Assembly (NCBI GenBank): GCA_022606425.2
Contig: JAHDVF020001345.1
Span: 62,001 to 126,000, forward strand
DNA from: Lepidostoma basale
Lineage: Eukaryota; Arthropoda; Insecta; Trichoptera; Lepidostomatidae
Length of the DNA stretch: 64,000 nt
Direction of reading: 5' to 3'
Shown: piece by piece, positions 41,030 through 50,488 of the stretch
How the letters are laid out: each line of letters starts with the position of its first letter
How positions within the stretch are numbered: position 1 is the first letter of the stretch
Position numbers and translations under genes: made by a program
Notes under the pieces: generated by a model
Database searches by the model: none
Seen by the model: only the letters and a program-made list of their open reading frames with translations
What the model was told of the DNA's origin: nothing

Positions 41030-41410
41030 TACAAAGTTTTATAACTAATTCACAAAATTGTTAGTGGTCACACCTCCCAAGAACTTTTAAGGAAGATAAA
41101 AAGTAACCAACATGAACATCAATATTAAACAAGAATAAAAAATAAACTAAGATTCCCATTGAGAAAAAAAACAAATCTCAGAATTCCCTTATGCATAAAG
41201 CATTTAAAATTTATGAAGATATAACTGAAGATGTCAAAAATGTGTGCAGAGCATAAAAAAATTGAATAGAATTAAATAAATATGTAAACAAAATGTAACC
41301 TTGTATTGATGTGTATATGGATTATTATAATTGAATGTTTAATTGTTTTTTTATGAGAACATGTGTTGTGTACATGTATACTATTTCAAGTAAATAAATT
41401 TTAAAAAAAA
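41030..41410 (+). pseudogene. Jockey/R1-like LINE 3' end with poly(A)
   Basis: Decayed frame LIHKIVSGHTSQELLRKIKS, NQHEHQY, then RIKNKLRFPLRKKTNLRIPL and CIKHLKFMK. This is followed by an untranslated region and A-rich tail at 41399-41425 (TTTTAAAAAAAATAATAATA). It resembles the end region of the same group as the fragment at 1735-2240. Confidence 0.5.
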
Positions 41411-41429
41411 TAATAATAAATTATAAACC

Positions 41430-42050
41430 AGTTCATTTAATTCTTGACAGCATTTTATTATGATGTGTCATTAATAAATTATATTAAATCCTATTTTTCT
41501 GTTCACGGCTTTTTTATAAAATACGTGTGATGAAGAAAAAAAAACTTACATTCGAAATAAAAATAATAAAATACCAACGTGCCCGAGTCTATGAGTCCGA
41601 TATTACGGTCGTATTTTCCGAAATATCGCGGAAATACCCGAATGTGCGGTAATCCCGAAAACATTTACGATGCGCGATAGTGTGATAGCTTCCTTGCTCT
41701 TATAGCCCATTTGTTCGGAGGGTCAAAAAATAATATATCACATCAAAAGGTATATTGCCGAGGTCTAGGGGTAAATTCATCCCTGAAATTGAACGCGGCA
41801 ATATATTCATTGGAAAATCACGGTTCCAGATATCACTTTTTCATGTTTGTGAACAAAACTTCAAAATATTTCAGAAATGATTGATCTGACAGATATTTTA
41901 GTTTAAAAAAATTGCCGAAAATTTCCTTTCGAATTTCCCGAAAATTTCAAAAAAATTTCCCGAAAATTCGAAATTAGTAAAAAAATTCCCGAAAATTTTT
42001 AATAATATATTTATAAACGGTTTTTGATCTAAAAAAATCTAAACCTATCC
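41430..42050. other. Intronic sequence with CCCGAAAATTT-type repeats
   Basis: 41905-42000 is a degenerate run of TTTCCCGAAAATTTC-like units (five or so). 41600-41660 has similar GAAATACCCGAATG units. No gene seen. Confidence 0.4.
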
Positions 42051-42054
42051 AAAA

Positions 42055-42570
42055 AAAGCTAAAATGGCAGTGCTTATTGGTGTTCTTGTACGGACCCTTA
42101 TGTATGGAAGCGAAACATGGAACTGGCAAAAGAAGGATGAAAGTAGCATAAATTCAGTAGAAATGAGATCTCTTAGAAGAATGTGCGGATACTCTGTGTA
42201 TGATAGAGTGTCGAATGAAAATAAAATAAGAGAATGCGGTGCGAATGATGATGTTATGAATAAAGGATCATTAAGATGGTTTAGACATATGGAAAGAATG
42301 AATGAAGAAAGAATGGTAAAAAAATTATATGTTAATGATGTAAATGGAACCAGAAATAGAGGAAGACTGAGGAAAACGTGGCACGATCAAATAAATCAAA
42401 TATTGAATGTCGGCCACGTGAGGATCGTTGCGACGATTTCTCAACATTCATAAATCGACGCGATGTATGAATGTTGAGGAATCGGGAGAAATATGTCAGG
42501 GTGGCAGTGCATTCTTTCTGCCTACCCTTTGGGGAGACGGCGTGATGGTTAGTTAGTTAGTTAGTTACTA
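42055..42570 (+). pseudogene. RTE-A LINE 3' end
   Basis: VLVRTLMYGSETWNWQKKDE, SSINSVEMRSLRRMCGYSVY, RVSNENKIRECGANDDVM, GSLRWFRHMERMNEERMVKK and RKTWHDQINQILNVGHV. A rearranged segment follows (the CMNVEE part is duplicated or shuffled) and the copy ends in (GTTA)4 at 42548-42568. Retains a 129-codon open frame. Confidence 0.82.
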
Positions 42571-42659
42571 GCACAAAAAAAACATAAACGGAAAGTGTCT
42601 GACTGCGTTAATTTACTGTATTAACTTATGAGATTGAAACTATAACATTGACTCAAAAA

Positions 42660-42970
42660 GGCACCAATAAATGGAGAATTTTCCAAAGAGCTGGGAAAAG
42701 AGCAACTTTTGGAATCAGTATACCGGACAGGGTGAGAAACGTTCTACTCTTTGAACTACTTTTGACTTTAGTATCTTGTCTTCCTAAAATCGAATCATCA
42801 CTCATGCGTTTCTGGTATTATATATTCTACTTTACCTATGTTCTCAATAGATATCTTAAACTTTTATTTTGTTTGTATTATATTATAAAATGGTGATTTA
42901 ATTTAATTTGAACAGGAATGTCTGACATCATCGGAAGAGTGTCAGCGCTAAAATGGCGAAATCCGATATA
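42660..42970. repeat. Repeat D scrap and RTE-E scraps
   Basis: 42690-42745 reads KRATFGISIPDRVRNV, and 42917-42965 MSDIIGRVSALKWR, the two halves of the RAMLG..LRDR.RN...DI..RV..LKW block of an RTE-E-type element. Repeat D (TCTTTGAACTACTTTTGACT to GTGATTTAATTTAATTTGAA, 42750-42915) sits between them: a nested insertion. Confidence 0.55.
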
Positions 42971-42974
42971 CATA

Positions 42975-43445
42975 ATATATTCTTCTTATTCTTCTTCCTA
43001 GCCTTGTCCCATTTACTTGGGGTCAGCTATTCTTGTATGCGTCTCTAAAGCTGTCTTTCCTGGATATAATCTGGTGGGATCCAATCTCTATTGAGAGTTC
43101 TTTAAATAAGTCCTGTCCATGTCAGCTTGGGCCTACCACGTCCCCTGGGTCGCTGGCACGCTTCCATTACCCTTCTTGTAACACGGTCAGCTGGGCACCG
43201 CATGATGTGGCCGTACTATCTCAGACTGTTCAATTCAAGTTTATCCGAGATTAGCCTCACTCTAAAACTGCCGCGGATGTGTATGCTTCTGATGGAGTCA
43301 AGCAACGTTACTCCGCCTACCCACCTCGGCATCCTTATTTCGGTGCGGTGTAGTTTATCTTCCTGTTGTTTTTTGAGTGACCAACACTCCGAACCATAGG
43401 TCATGGCTGGTTGCACAGCTGCCTGGTATACCTTTCCCTTTACAT
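42975..43445 (-). pseudogene. RTE-type LINE 3' end
   Basis: Minus strand: GKVYQAAVQPAMTYGSECWS, LKKQQEDKLHRTEIRMPRWV, GGVTLLDSIRS, then (frameshifted) RRVMEACQRPRGRGRPKLTW and a C-terminal WDKARKK..KK. Standard RTE post-polymerase order, distinct from RTE-A to RTE-D. Confidence 0.75.
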
Positions 43446-43454
43446 GGATCAACA

Positions 43455-43820
43455 TAATATAAAAAATTGTCTTCTTTTTCTTCTTCTTCTTCTTCATTGT
43501 AGACCCATGTGGTCTGTTCTCCAAAGTGTTTCTCCTCCTGTAAGGTAGATTTCCAGCTGTCCTTTCTTCCACAAGAACGAGTCCTATGAGGCTGATTATG
43601 CAATGTCATATAAGGGAATCTGGTGGTGTCCATTTTTTAAACATGACCGTACCAGTCCTTATTTCGCTGTCTGCTCCATCTTATAATATCCTCAACCTCA
43701 CATATCTCTCTTATTCTGATGTTCCTCACGCGATCTCTCGGTGTCTTGCCTGCTTTCGTCCTCAGTGTCTTCATTTCGGAAGTCCTCAAAACTTGTTTGG
43801 TCCTTACTGTATAAATATAA
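43455..43820 (-). pseudogene. RTE-C LINE 3' end
   Basis: Minus strand from RTKQVLRTSEMKTLRTKAGK down through RDRVRNIRIREICEVEDIIR, WSRQRNKDWYGHV, RFPYMTLHNQPHRTR and a (GAA)n tail at 43475-43497. It is directly head-to-tail with the fragment at 42975-43445. Confidence 0.75.
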
Positions 43821-43824
43821 AATA

Positions 43825-44195
43825 AATTTGTATTTTTTTTAAATATTGATTGCGTTTTATTCCAAATCTTGTTATTATGACGTTTTTCCCCTTGTGATTG
43901 TGAATCTGGTTTGTAAATACACCCGAAAATAAATCTGAAATTTCTTAATCGCCAGCCGCAGTTCTTTTCAACGGTTTATTGACTGGGCCGTTATCGCTGA
44001 ACGCAGTAAAATATCGATTCGATTTAACTCTATGATTTATATCGACTTTGACATAATAGCTTCCTTTCCGCGAGCAGCCCTTGCGAGAGACGCACTGGGT
44101 TGGAGGGAGGTATTTATTGACCCACCGTATCTAGGTTTGATCTATCATTATGATGTTACTTAAACACTATGGTACGAAAACTATAAAACTTTGTT
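43825..44195. other. Unassigned intronic sequence
   Basis: No gene recognised. 43950-44130 is less AT-rich and single-copy here. Confidence 0.2.
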
Positions 44196-44197
44196 AT

Positions 44198-44345
44198 TAC
44201 AAATATAAACGTCCATTTTATAGAAATTTTATTTGAATGACACGTTTCATCTGTTTCAGGTATTTTTAAAACTAACTAACTATCACTGATGATGGGCTTC
44301 TGTGTCCGAAACCTGTTTATTTTTTCAATTATTTTTTTTTAAATA
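44198..44345 (+). mobile_element. PLE-B scrap and Penelope-like terminal repeat, 5' piece
   Basis: 44213-44255 has CGTCCATTTTATAGAAATT and GACACGTTTCATCTG. The core at 44286-44317 belongs to another family whose continuation lies at 45230-45310; an RTE-A copy lies between. Confidence 0.5.
44286..44317 (+). ncRNA. Hammerhead-like core, PLE copy
   Basis: Box CTGATGA (286-292), extra T, stem II GGGC/GTCC (one G-U) around TTCTGT, GAA at 308-310, ACCTGT at 311-316, T at 317. Almost identical to the core at 45244, except in the palindrome. Confidence 0.45.
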
Positions 44346-44357
44346 AAGTTGATGTTG

Positions 44358-45235
44358 TGACTGGACTTGCGACAGAAAGAATGGACCGCCACACTGTTCC
44401 TTTCTGACATACCTCTCTCGCTTCCTCAACGTTCATACATCGTGTCATGCACGCACGTCGATTTCTCCAACTCCTCACGTGACCGACATTCAATGTTTGA
44501 TTGATTTGATCGTGCCACGTTTTCCTCGGCCTTCCTCTATTCTAGCTCCGTTCCCGTCGTTTAGATATATCTTCTTTACCATTCTCTCTTCACTTATTCT
44601 TTCCATGTGTCCAAACCATCTTAACGACCCTTTAATTATTTTATTCATAACACCATCATTCGCACCGCATTCACTTCTCATATTTTCATTAGACACTCTA
44701 TCATACACAGACAATCTACACATTCGTCTTGGAGATCTCATTTCTACTGCATTTATTCTACTTTCATCCTTCTTTTGCCAGTTCCATGCTTCGCTTCCAC
44801 ACATAAGGGTCGGTAGAAGAACACCATTGTGCATTGCCATTTTAGCTTTTTTGGATAGGTTTTTGTTTGCGATGCACTACCTAAATATACGAACTCATCT
44901 ACTTGCTCCAAATTTTCACCATTCACGCTAATGTTGCAGACTGTCATGATTTCTTCTTTTTCAAAAATCATTACCTTGGACTTATTCACATTCAAGTAGG
45001 ACAGCGTCATCCGCATACAAGAGACAGCTTATTGTCACTCCGCTCATTTTAGCACCTACATTCAACCCTTTTAACTCTTTCATACACTTGTCCATACATA
45101 GATTAAATAACCACGGGGACATTACGCAACCCTGTTTGACACCTTTATTGATATCAAACCAGGCGGTAAGATATCCATTTAATCTGACACTAGCAGGACT
45201 TTCCGTGTATAACGACTTTATGTGTATAGTAATAT
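44358..45235 (-). pseudogene. RTE-A LINE, longest minus-strand copy
   Basis: Minus strand upward: ESPASVRLNGYLTAWFDINK, GVKQGCVMSPWLFNLCMDKC, SGVTISCLLYADDAVL (polymerase box with YADD), then after a deletion NVNKSKVMIFEKEEIMT, GVLLPTLMCGSEAWNWQKKD, RSPRRMCRLSVYDRVSNENM and RWFGHMERISEERMVK. The conserved GVKQGCVMSPWLFN and YADD boxes are both present, so this copy reaches further into the polymerase than the others, but internal deletions and frameshifts inactivate it. The (GTTA) tail is not visible at 44345-44360. Confidence 0.85.
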
Positions 45236-45310
45236 TTATATCACTGATGAAGGGCTTCTGTGTCCGAAACATAATTGTTTTTTTTTAATTTTTATTTAAT
45301 ATAGTTGGTG
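45236..45310 (+). mobile_element. Penelope-like terminal repeat, second piece
   Basis: Repeats the sequence at 44275-44345 (CACTGATGAAGGGCTTCTGT, GTCCGAAAC, then TTTTTTTTAATTTTTATTTA). The two pieces flank the RTE-A copy and may be a duplicated target or the two ends of one PLE. Confidence 0.5.
45244..45274 (+). ncRNA. Hammerhead-like core, PLE copy
   Basis: Box CTGATGA (244-250), extra A, stem II GGGC/GTCC around TTCTGT, GAA at 266-268, ACATAA. The palindrome ACATGT is broken by mutation, which would weaken stem III. Confidence 0.4.
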
Positions 45311-45337
45311 TTTTGTACAAAGTTAAAACAAAAAAAT

Positions 45338-45700
45338 ATTTTAATTGTATCTCAATAGAGACGAAGACGCAAACTGGAAACTGAACATGGATGATCAAGA
45401 TGTTTACAGGACTTATGACCTGTCATTGGTTGGGTTAAGCGCACGCTTTATGTAATTACAACATTCCCCATTCCACCTTTGTTATTGTGATCATGCATGA
45501 CAAGTTAGTGGGTCGGTTGTATAGGTTAATCTTGAAAAATTCACAAGTGCAACCAAATCTACATAGATGGCTGACTGAAACTGACACGTGAAGATAAATA
45601 TGGATTTTGAAGTATATATACATCTTCCAAAAATTTGTCATGCATGATCACAATAACAAAGGTGGAATGGGGAATGTTGTAATTACATGTAATTACATAT
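45338..45700. repeat. Repeat C, two copies in opposite orientation
   Basis: 45344-45480 is a plus copy head (TGTATCTCAATAGAGACGAA to CAACATTCCCCATTCCACC). 45480-45690 begins with GTGATCATGCATGACAAG and contains ACATAGATGGCTGACTG, then CTTCCAAAAATTTGTCATGC and TGGAATGGGGAATGTTGTAA in the other orientation. Confidence 0.5.
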
Positions 45701-45711
45701 ACATTCACAAA

Positions 45712-45785
45712 TATTTGTTCAAAAAAATATTGTTCAATGAATCCGCAATACAAAGTTATGGCGAATATATAAGAAACAAAATATT
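45712..45785 (+). mobile_element. PLE start-motif copy
   Basis: TTGTTCAATGAATCCGCAAT, ACAAAGTTATGGCGAATATA at 45750. The ATG is at 45759, and the frame stops at once (M-A-N-I-stop). Confidence 0.45.
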
Positions 45786-45789
45786 TTAC

Positions 45790-46330
45790 TGAATCCATCC
45801 CTGTTTCGTTACATCCCCTTGGAAACCTCTAGGCAGAAAAATACTTAAACATAAAATTAAAGGGTCAAGCTATAAAATAACGACTTACAGATTCTATAGA
45901 CCATTTTATCGCTTGGGAATAATTTGTTGCGAATTACCGAAGAAATATTTTACCATTTTATATGGTAGCGTTTTGATAGGAAGAAATTTTCTATAACGTT
46001 ATTATATCTGCAATCTTACAGATTAAACGCTCTCTTCTCATATTAAGAGAGAAGTGTTTGCCCCGAAGCGTTTTCTCTGTAGAGGCGACAAGAAAAGGCA
46101 GTTTAAATCAAAAAGTAATAAAATTTTGACGTCTTCATAACCTATTTTGTTGGTTTACTGCTTTAACTTGCGAGTTCATGTGTGTTTAAAGCTCTATCTG
46201 CGAGCTTTAATAGATAGTATTAGACGTAAATATAACAGGATCGCATATGAATTCAAAAGATAGTTCGAATTAAACTTCTTTCTGACGCTTATTAAAAAAG
46301 GCAAAAAATATGTTTGTGCTAATATGATAA
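45790..46330. other. Unassigned intronic sequence
   Basis: No gene recognised. Confidence 0.2.
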
Positions 46331-46334
46331 ATTA

Positions 46335-46445
46335 TTATTTGTATTTTTTTTTAATTTCTTTGTATATACATCACCAACTAAAAAAAAATACATATCCGAC
46401 ATGTTTCGGACAACCGGTCCTTCTTCAGTGATACGTGTTTAAAAT
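46335..46445 (-). mobile_element. Penelope-like terminal repeat
   Basis: AT-rich arm (TTTGTATATACATCACC) and the core at 46398-46428. It is interrupted by the mariner at 46447. Confidence 0.55.
46398..46428 (-). ncRNA. Hammerhead-like core, PLE copy
   Basis: Minus strand: CTGAAGA box, extra A, stem II GGAC/GTCC with loop CGGTT, GAA, palindrome ACATGT, C at the cleavage position. Loop sequence differs from the cores at 13541 and 13695 while stem, boxes and palindrome are identical. Confidence 0.5.
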
Positions 46446-46446
46446 A

Positions 46447-46745
46447 TTAGTTTGGGGGAAGAGTAATTTCGTATTTCGTATATTTAGTATATCTCGTCCA
46501 TTAATAATCACATCGGATCATACGATACGGCGTTGTATAGGTATGAGTGTATACTACAAACGATTTTTTGACAGTATTACGCTTGGTCGGTTCAGTCGTG
46601 AACTATCGTGCGTCTAGTATGGAGGTCTCAAAGGAAGAAATTCGCCATATTTTACATTTTTACTACCTGAAAGGGAAAAACGCGTTGAAAGCGACCAAAA
46701 AAATTTGCGATGTATACGGGGCAGATACTCTTTCGGTTCGTTCGG
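46447..46745 (+). pseudogene. Mariner-family transposon, 5' end
   Basis: The 5' terminus TTAGTTTGGGGGAAGAGTAA at 46447 follows a TA dinucleotide, as expected for mariner target sites. The transposase frame starts at 46619: MEVSKEEIRHILHFYYLKGK, NALKATKKICDVYGADTLSV, the N-terminal helix-turn-helix that binds the terminal repeats. The sequence stops at about codon 41 and jumps into an inverted RTE-D fragment. No catalytic D,D34D domain is present in this piece. Confidence 0.75.
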
Positions 46746-46905
46746 ACCTTCATCTCCGATGTTCTTAGTAGTCCCATGGTTCGTACATTGTTAGCCCGCG
46801 TCTCTACAGCGTACGTCATGATAGGTCGCACGCATATCTTATAAATTCTGATCTTGCTTTCGATACGCAGTGTACATGTCTTTTTTACCAACATAACAAA
46901 CTATA
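46746..46905 (-). pseudogene. RTE-D LINE scrap
   Basis: Minus strand: ESKIRIYKICVRPIMTYAVE, TRANNVRTMGLLRTSEMKV. It matches 36480-36590 and abuts the mariner break. Confidence 0.65.
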
Positions 46906-46957
46906 TTTTAAAAATGTCATTAATATCTTACTACTCAAGAGATTAATATTGATTTTT

Positions 46958-47125
46958 ACAAGTATGAATGTCGGTCACGTGAGCAGTCGGAAAAATTGAC
47001 GTGCGTGCATGACAAGATGTATGAATGTAGAGGAAGCAAGAAAAGTGTGTCAGGACAGAACAGAGTGGCGTTCCATTTTTACTGCCTACCCCTCCGGGGA
47101 GACGGCGTAATGGTTAGTTTGTTAT
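46958..47125 (+). pseudogene. RTE-A LINE 3' tail
   Basis: NVGHVSSRKN, CVHDKMYECRGSKKSVSGQN and SIFTAYPSGETA.WLV-like end (frameshifted), with GACGGCGTAATGGTTAGTTTG at 47101. Confidence 0.65.
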
Positions 47126-47129
47126 TTTT

Positions 47130-47650
47130 TTACAAGAATGAAATGTAAATAATCACGTGATAGAAATTAGAGTTTTAATTCCACACAGACGACACAGTTT
47201 CAATATATTTTAATAACTTTATAATTAAATTTAATGAATCTGAAAACAAAAAAACATCGTTTGATCTCCTTCCTTTCCAATTAACCTTAATTTATTAGCT
47301 ACTTTCTCAGCCTTTTAAGACTTAAAATAAGACAAACTACATTTTCTAAGTTTTTTTCTTACTGTACACAGTACTGCAAGGTAATAATATCCTGTGAGTT
47401 TCTCTGAAAAATCTCATCCGGGAACTGGGTAATCAACTTACTAAATGCAGCAACTTATATTAAAAGATCAACGAAGAAGGCATCCGTATAAGCTCGGAAC
47501 ATTCTGATTAAATTTTCATTACGAGATTCATTAGAATATAAATGGAGCTTTTGATAAACTTCCTGCATTAAAGCTGTAGAATTCCTATTCAAATTTATAG
47601 TTTTGAATTTAAAAAAACACTACTTATCCGCTTTTATGAGTATATTTATC
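47130..47650. other. Unassigned intronic sequence
   Basis: No gene recognised. Confidence 0.2.
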
Positions 47651-47654
47651 TCAG

Positions 47655-48135
47655 CGTGTTTCTGCAACGATAATCTTAACTTGAAACTCGGACAAAAAAT
47701 GATTAAATGTTAAATGTGGTCTGTTCTACTATATGGCTGCGAAACCTGGACTCTGAAAGTGAATGTAATGAACCGGTTGGAAGCGCCCGAGATGTGGAAA
47801 TACCGCAGAATGCTCCGTATACCGTGGACTGATAGGGTCAGTAATGCAGACGTACTACAGAGAGCCAGAGCCAATAGAGAGCTGTTGTCGAGTGTGAAAA
47901 TTAGAAAGGTCTCATATTTGAGTCATGTGCTAAGGGGAGAAAAATACCACCTCCTTCGACTGATATGAATACGTAAATGGAGAGACGTCGGGGAGTTGGT
48001 AGAAGGTAGCTGTCTTGACTGTGGAACATCAAAGGGTGGACAGGAATAACAAGAGTTCAGAACCTCATCCAAGGGGCGCAGGATAAAGATGCCTTTGCTG
48101 TAGTGATCGCCAACGTTGGAGGGACCTGACACGGC
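47655..48135 (+). pseudogene. RTE-B LINE 3' end
   Basis: LYGCETWTLKVNVMNRLEAP, EMWKYRRMLRIPWTDRVSNA, DVLQRARANRELLSSVKIRK and VSYLSHVLRGEKYHLLRLI, then a frameshift and SWLWNIKGWTGITRVQNLIQ-like, DAFAVVIANVGGT. This copy defines the RTE-B end: it stops at GGACCTGACACGGC with no (GTTA) tail. Confidence 0.8.
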
Positions 48136-48212
48136 CCCGAAAAAAATATGTAGTATTTCTAATGTAATTTTATAGAAGGAGAAATTATAGTAATAATTCG
48201 TCTAGTATTAAT

Positions 48213-48565
48213 AGAGATTGATAGGAGAATACAGCTCGGTTGATCTGCATTCGGAGGGCTGGGCAACATCTTCAAGTCTAACATGCCACAAAATATAAAT
48301 ACAAAAGTGCGGGACCAGTGTGTGTTACCTGTGATGACCTATGGATGCGAGACATGGACGTTAACTAAAGAAGCAATGCACAAAATCAAAGATGCAAAAG
48401 GAACATGGAAAGATCCATGTTAGGTGTCTCGCTTAGAGATCATATACCCAACGTGAAATACCAAATTAATCAAATTCTTAAAGGCGGCACATTCTAAGTC
48501 TAAGAATGTAAAGGAAGCTCAAGAATAATGTCAGGATAGAGGAGTATGGCGGTTCATCCTCACTG
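48213..48565 (+). pseudogene. Chimeric RTE-E/RTE-A LINE fragment
   Basis: 48213-48455 reads RIQLG.SAFGGLGNIFKSNM, PQNINTKVRDQCVLPVMTYG, CETWTLTKEAMHKIKDAKGT, then a block like MLGVSLRDHIPN, of the RTE-E (BovB-like) group. At about 48460 it switches to RTE-A: KYQINQILKGG, ...VKEAQE.CQDRGVWRFILTAYPF. The (GTTA) tail is missing. Either recombination, template switching or a nested truncation made the join. Confidence 0.65.
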
Positions 48566-48651
48566 CTTACCCCTTCGATCGATTACTTCTTACATCGATT
48601 TAGCTCGCGCTGTAATGATGTAAAGAGCGATTCAACAAATAATAATAATAA

Positions 48652-48885
48652 AAACTAACTAACTAACCATCACGCTTTTTCCTTGGAAGGGTAGGCAGAG
48701 AGGATGGACCGCCATACTGCTTTGTCTTGACATACCCTTTAGCTTCCTCTACATTATAATACTAACATGCACGCTCGTCGATTTTTGCGACTTCGAAAAT
48801 GACCGCCTTTAGTATTTGATTGATTTGGTCCATTCTTTCCTTGGTCTTCCGAGGCTTCCCTTTCCACTCACACTGCTATTAAATA
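48652..48885 (-). pseudogene. RTE-A-like LINE 3' end
   Basis: AACTAACTAACCATCACGCT, CCTTGGAAGGGTAGGCAG, GGACCGCCATACTGC, then ACGCTCGTCGATTTTTGCG and TGATTGATTTGGTCCATTC, matching the diverged subfamily at 6790-7708 (HHQINQ type). Confidence 0.7.
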
Positions 48886-48944
48886 ATAATGCATGTTTTA
48901 AAAAAATCTTTTAATGTAGGCATTTAGCTTTAAATACGTTATTT

Positions 48945-49250
48945 TCTTCTATATTCGCCTTCACTTTGTGTTGTGGATTCATATTTGAATAAATATAATT
49001 GTACTTTGTATTAGAACACTTTTTATTTTCACTGAACTCAGACATGTTTCGGTTACAAGTAATTTTTATCAATGTATACAAGTTTAACAATCAAATAAAA
49101 CATAGCGGTTACGAACATACTAAATTAAAATCGAGTTATGTATAAAAGTGGAAGGGGTATAATTAGGATTGAGGAGAGGGGAGATGTAACGGGAAAATAT
49201 CGAGTATGGGAATTAAATTTAAAATTAATTTGTTGTTTTGGCTTTTTTAA
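48945..49250 (-). mobile_element. Penelope-like terminal repeat (TTGATAA type)
   Basis: Begins with the inverted start motif (TTCTTCTATATTCGCCTTCA). The core at 49041-49072 follows: on the minus strand a TTGATAA box, extra A, AATTAC/GTAACC stem, GAA, ACATGT, C. One unit of the ~55-bp internal repeat (GGAAGGGGTATAATTAGGAT) is at 49150-49205. The GIY-YIG remnant follows. Confidence 0.6.
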
Positions 49251-49251
49251 T

Positions 49252-49470
49252 TTCTCAAATTTCTAAATTGTTTAAAGTTAGGTTTTTATTGTTAATATCC
49301 AAAATTTCAATACCATTTTCTTTATTAAATGTATGATTATTTTCAATTAAATGGTTAGCGAACTCCGAAAAATTACTATTAGAAAGGCATCTAAAATGTT
49401 CTTTAATTGTTATGCTTAAATTACGCGTTGTTTTTCCTGCTAAATATGTTACTTTCAAAAATAAAATGAA
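49252..49470 (-). pseudogene. Penelope-like GIY-YIG endonuclease remnant
   Basis: Minus strand reads VTYLAGKTTRNLSITIKEHF, RCLSNSNFSEFANHLIENNH, TFNKENGIEILDINNKNL and TLNNLEI. This is the C-terminal GIY-YIG endonuclease of Penelope-like elements: Y.G.T.R.L..R..EH, then F.NH....H, then an E residue late in the domain. The second residue of the first catalytic pair is degraded (YLAGKT for YVGQT) and the domain is truncated at its N-side. It lies in the same element as the terminal repeat at 48945-49250, tying the hammerhead-bearing repeats to the Penelope class. Confidence 0.7.
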
Positions 49471-49529
49471 AATGTTATAAATAAATATAAAATATAAGAA
49501 TAGGCTGCTAGAATTTTGCATGTGTAACC

Positions 49530-49948
49530 AAACGTGGCACTATTAGAGGCAAACTAGCGGAATAGTCTGGCTTTGGGGAAAAGGGGTTTGAAAGCGCTGA
49601 ACATAATCTCGGACCATACAAGTTCCCGTTTGGGAATAAAAGTTAGATTGTCATTGGAAACTTTGCAAATGCAGTGGATTCCGTACCACGTAAAATGCCC
49701 CTAAGTGTATTGCCCTGTTACGTATTTCCAGCGAAATGTGTCGCCTTGGTAACGGAATGAATGGATTTAAAATTTAGAATACTAAACCCACCTAACCTAA
49801 CCGAACCTAACTGTATAATACACTGATACATTTGCGAGTATTTTCCCAAACTTTTCTGGGCCATCGCCCCCTTCAAAATATATTACAAATTGAGCGCCCC
49901 CTTTCCCATAACAAATATTTTTTTTAAATCTTTATTTTTTATATCTTT
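49530..49948. other. Unassigned intronic sequence with a hAT-like scrap
   Basis: 49855-49925 (CCCAAACTTTTCTGGGCCAT, CGCCCCCTTCAAAATATATT) resembles hAT-type non-autonomous ends, as at 677. 49530-49850 is otherwise single-copy here. Confidence 0.3.
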
Positions 49949-49957
49949 CAATCTAAG

Positions 49958-50080
49958 CAAACTAACTAACTAACCATCACGCCGTTTCCCTGAAGGGGTA
50001 AGTAGAAAAAAATGGACCGCCACACTGTTATTTCCTGAAATACTCTCGCATTCTCCACATTCATGCAAGTACATTTGAGG
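49958..50080 (-). pseudogene. RTE-A LINE 3' tail
   Basis: AACTAACTAACCATCACGCC, CCCTGAAGGGGTAAGTAG, GGACCGCCACACTGTTATTT and CATTCTCCACATTCATGC in reverse. Only the last ~110 bases are present. Confidence 0.7.
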
Positions 50081-50129
50081 TTGAGGAAATCATGACAATG
50101 CGCCTTTACATTCATCACTGATAGTCTGC

Positions 50130-50458
50130 CAGTTTCTGACCCGTAATGCGATCTCTGTGAATGGTCACCCTCCCTATTCACCAGATATTCCCCCTGGCGA
50201 CTTCTTTTTAGCTTCCCGAAATGTAAAAAGGTCATGCAGGGGCGGTACTGGGACGAAATGTAGACGATTAAACGTGAAACGACAAAGCAGCTGAAGAGCC
50301 TGACTCCTGAAAACTTCCAGGAATGTTTTGAACAATGAAAATGGAGGTGGGACAAGTGCATTGATACAAATGGGGAGCATTTTGAAGGGGATAAGATTGA
50401 TCTACCCTAATTTTTTTTTTTAATCAGTTCGCGTATTTATTGGACAGACCTCGTATGT
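50130..50458 (+). pseudogene. Mariner-family transposon, 3' end
   Basis: Plus strand reads HPPYSPDIPPGDFFLASRN, then (with frameshifts) KREtTKQLKSLTPENFQECF, a stop, KWRWDKCIDTNGEHFEGDKI and a stop. The H-P-P-Y-S-P-D block holds the third catalytic aspartate of the D,D34D transposase. The 3' terminal repeat TCGCGTATTTATTGGACAGA ends at CCTCGTA, about 50458. With the 5' piece at 46447 it is not necessarily the same element, because the ends are 4 kb apart and other repeats lie between. Confidence 0.7.
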
Positions 50459-50488
50459 AGTTCGGTGTAATAGATTCTTCTAGGTTAC

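Noticed and set aside
44479..44931. Plus-strand 150-codon frame
   Set aside because: Antisense shadow of the RTE-A fragment at 44358-45235.
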